The position numbers were made by a program, and so were the translations under genes. The notes under the pieces are model-generated. The model worked only from the letters and a program-made list of their open reading frames with translations, had not been told where the DNA came from and did not search any database. From Channa striata (Eukaryota > Chordata > Actinopteri > Anabantiformes > Channidae), in the NCBI GenBank assembly GCA_033026295.1, contig CM065180.1:17167023-17231022 (forward strand): a DNA stretch of 64,000 nt. Direction: 5' to 3'. Below are positions 60,870 to 64,000 of the stretch, one piece after another (within the stretch, counting starts at the first letter, position 1; every line of letters begins with the position of its first letter).

Positions 60870-61085
60870 TAGAGGTGGGAGCTTGTGACGGGGAGGTTGG
60901 CGGTTCAATCCCTGTAACACGTAGACGAGTGGAAGCAGCCCTTGCTCCCTCTCTTATCAACAACATTGTGATGCCCTTGAGCAAGGCCCTTAACGTCAAA
61001 CTGCCCTGCTACACGTCAGTCTGTGGTGGTTTTGGCCGGTTTCTGGGTGTAACAGTGTGTGAATGTGATCAGGGTGATCCTTAGA
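60870..61085 (+). repeat. tRNA-derived SINE (teleost type)
   Basis: GAGGTTGGCGGTTCAATCCC contains a B-box promoter. The body includes TGAGCAAGGCCCTTAACG and AACTGCCCTGCT, followed by GTGTGTGAATGTGAT, the sequence order of a widespread fish SINE family. The A-box half is degraded. Confidence 0.65.
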
Positions 61086-64000
61086 AAAAACGAATTCATC
61101 CAGGACTCTCCTCTCAAACTCATATGTACTCATACTGTCACAATATGACAGTCCACATAAATTATGTTTAGTACAGAAAATAAAATGGCTGACTACATTC
61201 AAAAGTAGCGCTGTAAGTTCTGATAACAGCTGCATAGATAAAAGTGCTGCCGATGTTGTGGAGAAAGCTGCACTGTCCTCAGTGTTAGTTACAGCCGCGT
61301 CTGCTCTAGTGAAAACTACATGTTGTTATGACATATGAGGACTATTGGACAGACCAGATTATTTTATACAAATTGATTTGTGGATAATACAAGAAACATA
61401 AAAGCTCTGAGCATGTTGATAAGGTTGTGTGTTTCTTGTGTGATTGGACTGCATGTGTGTAATTTACAGCTTTATCACAGATTTACTCGCATATACATAC
61501 TGCGTCAATATGGTTCTTAATTATCATGCTGTTACATAAATTAGTGCAGGGCAGCACAGTAGCCACAGATGATTAGAGATAATTTTAGTTTAGTGGAGCT
61601 GCCACAAGGTGGAGCCAAAAAGAAAAGAATGACGCTATGAAAGCGGCCTGACCCTGTGATGGCCACACGGTGGCTCACGCTCTGCAAAATCAGGTTGAAA
61701 ACAGGTTGATGTCTTCAGCAGTGGCCATGAAACATTGGATCCACTTAACTGAAAGCAACTCTTTATCCATGTAGAGGTTTTAAAATGTCACAGATGGCCT
61801 GGAATAACTCACCCGGTCCAACCAGTCCAAAACCTCAGCTCTTCCCGAGATAATTCTCTAATCAAGGGAGCCATCTGGACAGTGACTGCGTTTCTGAATG
61901 GAGCTCTACGTCGTTTGAATTCACCATTTCCCTCCCCGGTCATTCCCTCATGCAGCTATTTGGCCTGACGTGTTGCCGTAGAATGTGTGAGCCTGTTGCA
62001 AGTGTGTGTCGGGCAGAGTGAGAGAGTGAGTCAGTGTGTGTTTAAGTCTCTTTTAACCACTCTCAGACCCCGGCTCGCTGTAAGTGCAGTCAGTGTGTGA
62101 CTTGGCACCACTCTCGGCTTCACAGCTTCTAACCTTTACTCTGGGCTTCTCTTTCTCCTCTCCTCTGTGCTTCACTCAGCGTCGGCGTCTGTCTTCAGCT
62201 GGAGCGCCTATCCATCTTATCCCTTGTCCTTCTCCCTGGATTCTCCCGTGTCTCCTGTCTTTCCATTTCTTCTGCTCATTTTTTTGTATTTTCTGTGTGT
62301 GTGTGTGTCTATGTGCATCTTTTCCTCTCGGTCAATCTTCCTGTTTTTCTCAATATTGTTTCTTTCAGTGTTGCCCACCTCTCAAATATCCCCCCCTCCC
62401 TCCCATTCCCTTCCTAAAGTCTGTGTGAAGCCCTTTGATTCCCAGTGCTCCCGGGGTTGTTGTGCTGGGCTGAATGTCAGCTCGCCGGATTAGAGGACTG
62501 AAGAGAGCAGAGCAGCAGCCAAAACCCTGGAACCCGCTCAATTTCTCTTTCTCTCTCTCTTGCTTTAATTGACACTGTTAAGAGGCCAGGAACTGGAAAC
62601 ATGTCACTTGGAATCATTCAAAGAGAAAGAGTCGTGTATGGGAGAGCAAGAGCAGATGAAAAGGGGGGTGGGGAGAAAGAGGAGAATGGTGGGAGAGAAA
62701 GAAAAAGAGAAATCTATAGCAATCTCTGTCAAGCTTTTTAACAAGTCTAACAGCAGTTTATTAAACTGCTGTTGACAGTCAAGGTCCACTGCATTTATAG
62801 AACTCGCAACATTTTACCTGATTATATCTCCCAACACTGGTGGCCACTGTTTTTGCTTATTAAACAGCCTTGAAGAAATACTTGGACAAAAACAATTTTA
62901 TGTGGCACAAGTGATTATTTTTTTTCTACCTTCCTATAACGTTACAGTGCCTGTAGAAACCGTTGATGTTTTCATGTTTTATCGACATTGAATCAAAGAC
63001 CATTTATGTATATTTTTGTTGCTTCTGTATCTTTACTTGGTGATAGATGATCTGTATTAACATCTGTGTTACAACAGAATAAAACAGGAACACTTATTAT
63101 TTAAGGGCACCCCTCACATTTATCTCGTGATCCCTTTTGAAGAGCCTGACCCCTTTCCATTGCAGCCCTAGTTTTAGAAAGTCCTAACTTGATCTATCTG
63201 GCTTTAATGTGTGTTATTTTTGGTTCTGGGATTGTTGGAGCACCATATGATAAATCAAGTGTTTCCGCTCTCTTCAGATTTCAAGCTGACTGCTTTTCAG
63301 TGTGTGCCTGCATTGCCCACGCTACCCCATTTGCCCGAGCCCTCCCTCGTCTCTCTGGTTCTTCTAGGGATTAGCTGACGGGCCTGGGATTCCCAGGAGG
63401 CCTGTAGCACTTGGTCATGGTTCTCAGGGTGACCTGGCAGCACCTTTCCCAGGAGCAAAGAATCGTGTCTGTGGAGAGAGGTGTTACAACGGGCCTTAGG
63501 GCAGTTACACCGCACCCTGGCCTGGAGGGACATGACAGTTATAGCAGCCCGACTCCATCAAAACAACTTGTTTATGTAATGTGCCTGCACTTCACGACAT
63601 GGCTGCTGATTCTGTCTGTCCGTCTGCTGACACTGACGGACACTGTCAATTACTCATTGAGATTCTGCTTGAATGCAGCACAGCAGACGATCCATGTGTA
63701 AATGCCAACGGTCACGTGCTTTGCCCCTTTTTCTTTTGCACTATTATTTCATTGTAGAAAACTATGCAAAAACACGTTTGTACTTTTCGTTTTTGTATTT
63801 TCGGCATGCAGAAAAAGAACACCCTGAACTTGACAGTCATTAGAACAGTCCACTACAGTGGTCTTTCTAAAAGAATTGCTCCATATTTCACACTGCTTAA
63901 CTCCTTTACCAGAGAACTCTGTGCCTCTCTCCTTGTCTCCCTGTACTCCACAATCTGGTTTGTGGCATGATACATGAGACAGAGAGCAGTAAATCACCAG

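Larger units (their letters stand above)
59498..64000 (+). other. tbc1d16: tbc1d16 intron (runs off the window)
   Basis: This holds a phase-compatible candidate exon at 60709-60808, a SINE at 60870-61085, a T/C-rich stretch at 62130-62420 and a (TG)n run near 62296. None of the ORFs here matches the next part of TBC1D16, so the next standard exon is beyond the window. Confidence 0.5.

Noticed and set aside
62084..62493. Overlapping 108-114 codon frames in the tbc1d16 intron
   Set aside because: T/C-rich low-complexity sequence giving Ser/Phe/Pro-rich translations; no exon or promoter evidence.
1..64000. CRISPR arrays, bacterial operons or integrated prophage
   Set aside because: No regularly spaced direct repeats or prokaryotic gene layout anywhere; every gene is spliced and vertebrate-like.

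Overview
The window is vertebrate nuclear DNA and most resembles a ray-finned (teleost) fish. It has split genes with GT-AG introns, AT-rich introns, teleost-type retroposon remnants (L2/Rex-like reverse transcriptase pieces, tRNA-derived SINE heads, a hAT-type MITE), and proteins close in sequence to human TEX2, ERN1, GAA and TBC1D16. I rebuilt the exon structures by joining reading frames across splice sites with matching phase. All homology statements come from recognising the protein families by eye; no search was run.

Layout, left to right. (1) 1-10644 (+): the 3' three quarters of tex2, an ER lipid-transfer (SMP-domain) protein; the 5' end lies outside the window. (2) 12866-13765 (-): a short spliced gene with no conserved reading frame. 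Two of its introns each hold a C/D-box snoRNA with the same D' guide, complementary to 28S rRNA. Position and guide identify it as the counterpart of human SNHG25/SNORD104, which also lies between TEX2 and ERN1. (3) 14075-32558 (+): ern1 (IRE1-alpha), 22 coding exons, complete, sharing its upstream region head-to-head with the snoRNA host. (4) 35150-42225 (+): a SAMD9/SAMD9L-like antiviral-type gene with two short 5' exons, one very long coding exon and two interferon-response-like elements. (5) 44560-51212 (+): gaa (lysosomal acid alpha-glucosidase), 19 coding exons, complete. (6) from about 52400 (+): the first exons of tbc1d16, a Rab GTPase-activating protein; its catalytic exons lie beyond the window.

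The four core genes are housekeeping or secretory/endolysosomal: lipid transfer at ER contacts, unfolded-protein sensing, lysosomal glycogen breakdown, endosomal Rab control. They are neighbours by chromosomal history and do not form an operon. In human, TEX2-SNHG25-ERN1 and GAA-TBC1D16 are two separate groups on 17q. The samd9l-like gene and nearby transposon remnants sit where those groups meet here, which is the most accessory-looking part of the window.

The points most worth following up are the duplicated SNORD104-like snoRNAs, the SAMD9L-like gene with its ISRE-like sites and chain of short upstream reading frames, the long C-terminal tail on IRE1, and a phase-compatible extra exon in tbc1d16.
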